A stretch of DNA of 64,000 nt, taken from the NCBI GenBank assembly GCA_003222675.1, contig QHWT01000047.1, forward strand, positions 124,069 through 188,068, read 5' to 3'. Position 1 is the stretch's first letter; each line of letters starts with the position of its first letter. The notes beneath the pieces are model-generated. The model was not told the origin of the DNA. It ran no database searches and saw only the letters and a program-made list of their open reading frames with translations. Positions 61,630-64,000 of this stretch are shown here, piece after piece. Source of the DNA: Acidobacteriota bacterium (GTDB taxonomy: Bacteria > Acidobacteriota > Vicinamibacteria > Vicinamibacterales > 2-12-FULL-66-21). Both the position numbers and the translations under genes were made by a program.

Positions 61630-62592
61630 TCAATCGACCCGGAAAATTACCTTCAATCCGCGCTTCGCAACCTCGAACGCCTGGGCAAATTGCTCGAGTG
61701 GGTAGGCAGCCGTCACGAGCGGCTTCACATCGACGCGTCCGTCGGCAAGCAGGTCGATCGCGCGCGCGAACGGACCGCATCGCGAACCGACGACGGTGAT
61801 TTCGTCCACCACGAGCGGCGAGAACGACACGGGCGTTTCGCCGTGAAATGTTGACTTGAGAACGATCGTGCCGCGTGGACGCACCAGCGCGCCTGCCGCA
61901 GCAAAGCCGGCGGGCGCCCCGGTCGCATCCACAACGACATCGAACCGACGCGCGAGCGAGCGACGCGCAGTGTCCACCGTAACGCTCTCGAAGCCGAGCG
62001 CGGCTGCGGTCGCTCGGCTGGACTCCGTTCGAACGATCGCCGTCACATCGGCACCCTGGGCGCGGAGGACCTGCGCGACGAGCAATCCGAGCCGTCCCGC
62101 GCCTACGACTGCCGCAACCGTACCCCGCTCAATCTCAACCTGCTCCACCACGCGGCACGCTGCGGCGGTCGGCTCGACAAACACTGCCGTCACGTCATCC
62201 AACGATGCGGGAATCGCGTGCAGGTTCACCGACGGAAGCGACAGGTATTCCGCGAAGGCGCCGTCACGGTCGCGAATGCCAAGAACGGTGCGCACGTCGC
62301 AGTGTCCACGCCCTGCCGCGCGACACCCCGCACAGCGTCCGCACCCGACAGTGATCTCGCCCACGACGCGCCGTGCGATCCATGCCGAGTCGCCGGCTCC
62401 CGTATCTTCAACGACTCCGACGAACTCGTGGCCGGGCACGCCTGAAAAGCCCGCATAGCCGCGAAGCAACTCGAGATCGGTGCCGCAGATCCCGGCAGCC
62501 GTCACGCGGATCACGCATTCATCGCCGGCCGACGGTTTCGGCCGATCTCGTAACGAGAGGGTCCCGTCGGTGCCGAGAACCAGGGCGCGCAC
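61630..62592 (-). CDS. Zinc-dependent medium-chain alcohol/polyol dehydrogenase, 320 aa
   Basis: MDR family. Catalytic zinc residues are in AGICGTDLELL and PGHEFVGVVED; the structural zinc cysteines in GCGRCAGCRAAGRGHC; the NAD fold in AAVVGAGRLGLLVAQVL. GTG start at 62592 gives VRALVLGTDGTLS. Somewhat short (320 versus about 340). Substrate cannot be assigned; resembles threonine/sorbitol dehydrogenase-like enzymes. Single gene, opposite in strand to its neighbours. Confidence 0.9.
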   Translation of the reverse strand: MRALVLGTDGTLSLRDRPKPSAGDECVIRVTAAGICGTDLELLRGYAGFSGVPGHEFVGVVEDTGAGDSAWIARRVVGEITVGCGRCAGCRAAGRGHCDVRTVLGIRDRDGAFAEYLSLPSVNLHAIPASLDDVTAVFVEPTAAACRVVEQVEIERGTVAAVVGAGRLGLLVAQVLRAQGADVTAIVRTESSRATAAALGFESVTVDTARRSLARRFDVVVDATGAPAGFAAAGALVRPRGTIVLKSTFHGETPVSFSPLVVDEITVVGSRCGPFARAIDLLADGRVDVKPLVTAAYPLEQFAQAFEVAKRGLKVIFRVD

Positions 62593-62734
62593 GGCGCCAG
62601 ATTACCGCGGAGGAAGGCAGACCTGCCCCGTGGCCCTGGCCGCAAATGCCACTTGGCGTTGACAGGCCAACGCAAGTAAACTCTCGTCCACTTCGTGACC
62701 CTCTTCGGCCCGTGGACGTTGCAAGGGAGGCTGA

Positions 62735-62959
62735 ATGATGACCGTCACCCACTTCACGGCGCAGCAGGCGCCCTGCGGCAAGGTCGTCGAGGCAGACGAC
62801 TATGAAGATCGCGACGACGAGGCGCTGCTCACGCAGGAAACAGATTACGGGTGTGGGTGCGTGAGCATCCAGCATCAGTACCACGACGGCAGCGTCGCCT
62901 GTAAAGTCATCCACCATAACGGCACCGTCCTGAAAGAGGAACTCCTGACGGCGGAATAG
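62735..62959 (+). CDS. Small hypothetical protein, 74 aa
   Basis: Not recognised. ATG 62735 (or 62738) follows GGAGG by 4-7 bases, supporting expression. The sequence is acidic with several Cys and His residues (QAPCGKVVEADDYEDRDDEA and then DYGCGCVSIQHQYHDGSVAC), so metal binding is possible. It lies 42 bases before the succinate dehydrogenase gene on the same strand. Confidence 0.65.
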   Translation: MMTVTHFTAQQAPCGKVVEADDYEDRDDEALLTQETDYGCGCVSIQHQYHDGSVACKVIHHNGTVLKEELLTAE

Positions 62960-63001
62960 CGGCGGATCCGTCTTTCCAGACGGAGGACGCGAGATGCGGC
63001 T

Positions 63002-64000
63002 GTGACCCCGGCATTCGACGTCGTACTCGTCGGCGGTGGAGGTGCCGGGTTGCGCGCCGCCATTGCCCTCGCAGAAGCCTCCCAGCGGCTTCGCATCGCG
63101 GTGGTGTCCAAGGTGTACCCGATGCGCAGCCACACCGTCTCGGCGGAAGGGGGCGCCGCCGGCGTCATCAGCCCCGACGACAGTCTCGACGAACACTGCT
63201 ACGACACCATCTCGGGTGGCGATTGGCTGGGCGATCAGGACGCCATCGAGGCGTTCGTCCGGGAAGCACCACAGGAACTGCTCCGCCTCGAACACTGGGG
63301 CTGCCCGTGGAGTCGCGAAGCTGACGGTCGCGTCGCGGTGCGGCCGTTCGGCGGCATGAGAAAGATGCGCACGTGGTTTGCCGCCGACAAGACCGGCTTC
63401 CACATGCTTCACACGCTCTTCCAGACCTCCCTCAAATACACGACGGTCGTTCGCTACGATGAATGGTTCGTCACCAAATTTCTCGTCGATGATGGACGCG
63501 TCCAGGGAGTGATCGCGCTCGAGTTGGCGACTGGAAGGATCGAGGCGATTACCGCCCGCGCGGTGATCGTGTGCACGGGCGGGTGTGGCAAGGTGTTCCC
63601 GTTTACCACGAATGCGGCAATCAAGACAGGCGACGGCATGGCCCTGGCCTATCGCGCGGGCGCGCCGCTCAAGGACATGGAGTTCGTCCAGTACCACCCG
63701 ACAGGTCTGCCGTTCACCGGCATTCTGATCACCGAGGCTGCGCGATCCGAGGGCGGATACCTCATTAATAAGGATGGGTATCGTTACCTCCAGGACTACG
63801 CGCTCGGCACGCCGCAACCCAAGCCGGTGCTGCGGACGATGGAACTCGGCCCGCGCGATCGACTGTCACAGGCGTTCATGAAGGAACTGGACAAGGGACG
63901 TACGACGGACACGCCGTACGGTCCTGTCGTGTTCCTCGATCTGCGGCATCTTGGTGAGCAACTGATCAACAGAAGGCTCCCGTTCGTGCGCGAACTGTGC
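63002..64000 (+). CDS. sdhA: Succinate dehydrogenase/fumarate reductase flavoprotein subunit (partial)
   Basis: Runs off the right edge after 333 residues. FAD motif [17 protein letters not shown], the covalent-FAD His44 in [48 protein letters not shown] and the catalytic-region [19 protein letters not shown] are all present. GTG at 63002 opens the frame, but the best ribosome site (ggagg, about 62981-62985) lies 8 bases before ATG 62994, which encodes only Met-Arg-Leu-stop, the stop overlapping the GTG. Either coupled initiation or a one-base loss is possible. Confidence 0.9.
   Translation, partial: MTPAFDVVLVGGGGAGLRAAIALAEASQRLRIAVVSKVYPMRSHTVSAEGGAAGVISPDDSLDEHCYDTISGGDWLGDQDAIEAFVREAPQELLRLEHWGCPWSREADGRVAVRPFGGMRKMRTWFAADKTGFHMLHTLFQTSLKYTTVVRYDEWFVTKFLVDDGRVQGVIALELATGRIEAITARAVIVCTGGCGKVFPFTTNAAIKTGDGMALAYRAGAPLKDMEFVQYHPTGLPFTGILITEAARSEGGYLINKDGYRYLQDYALGTPQPKPVLRTMELGPRDRLSQAFMKELDKGRTTDTPYGPVVFLDLRHLGEQLINRRLPFVRELC

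Overview
The window is GC-rich, densely packed chromosomal DNA that looks like an Acidobacteriota genome, most likely of the Vicinamibacteria type. This is inferred from remnants of ADOP-family FtsX-like permeases, an SBP56-type methanethiol oxidase, PQQ-like propellers, winged-helix/TPR regulators and abundant short palindromes between genes. It holds mostly core amino-acid and nitrogen metabolism. I saw no rRNA, tRNA, prophage, complete insertion sequence or CRISPR array.

Layout. 472-11770 (minus) is one tightly overlapping ten-gene run: aspartate kinase, homoserine dehydrogenase, threonine synthase, precorrin-2 dehydrogenase, uroporphyrinogen-III methyltransferase, siroheme sulfite reductase, homoserine kinase, a second threonine-synthase-like enzyme, a JAMM peptidase and a MoaD-MoeB-rhodanese fusion. 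It combines homoserine/threonine synthesis, sulfite reduction and a protein-thiocarboxylate sulfur relay. A leader peptide and attenuator lie upstream. Divergent from it (12062-18802, plus) is the branched-chain operon ilvD-ilvB-ilvN-ilvC-ilvE, with its own Val/Ile/Leu-rich leader peptide and attenuator, followed by a LysR regulator and the urease genes ureABCEFGD (to 24789). 25111-31132 (minus) is the lysine operon asd-lysC-dapB-dapA-dapD-dapE, led by an attenuator that is a structural twin of the one before the threonine/sulfur operon. pheA, a NifA-like sigma54 activator, ppc and a LOR/SDH-domain protein follow. 38445-50214 (minus) holds nitrogen assimilation: amt, a porin, glnD, glnB, gltB and gltD. 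The rest (50595-64000) is mixed: a basic DUF6496-like protein, a PQQ-like propeller, a broken FkbM methyltransferase, beta-carbonic anhydrase, methanethiol oxidase with a membrane partner, a frameshifted winged-helix/TPR regulator, RtcB, dehydrogenases, and the start of sdhA.

How the parts work together. Sulfite reductase makes sulfide; the E1/rhodanese fusion can load sulfur onto a ubiquitin-like carrier; homoserine kinase supplies O-phosphohomoserine; the extra threonine-synthase-like enzyme could join the two. That would be a thiocarboxylate-dependent route to homocysteine (or cysteine) under the same attenuator as threonine synthesis. This is the best candidate for an undescribed system here. 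Urease, Amt, GlnD/PII and GOGAT form an ammonia supply and sensing set.

Two further themes recur. Several genes carry small lesions: ilvC lacks an otherwise conserved segment, ureC and a TPR regulator are frameshifted, an FkbM gene has an in-frame TGA, and two permease remnants and a sialidase fragment are present. Short palindromes and tandem arrays fill intergenic gaps and even enter coding sequence (ureD, the gltD stop codon).
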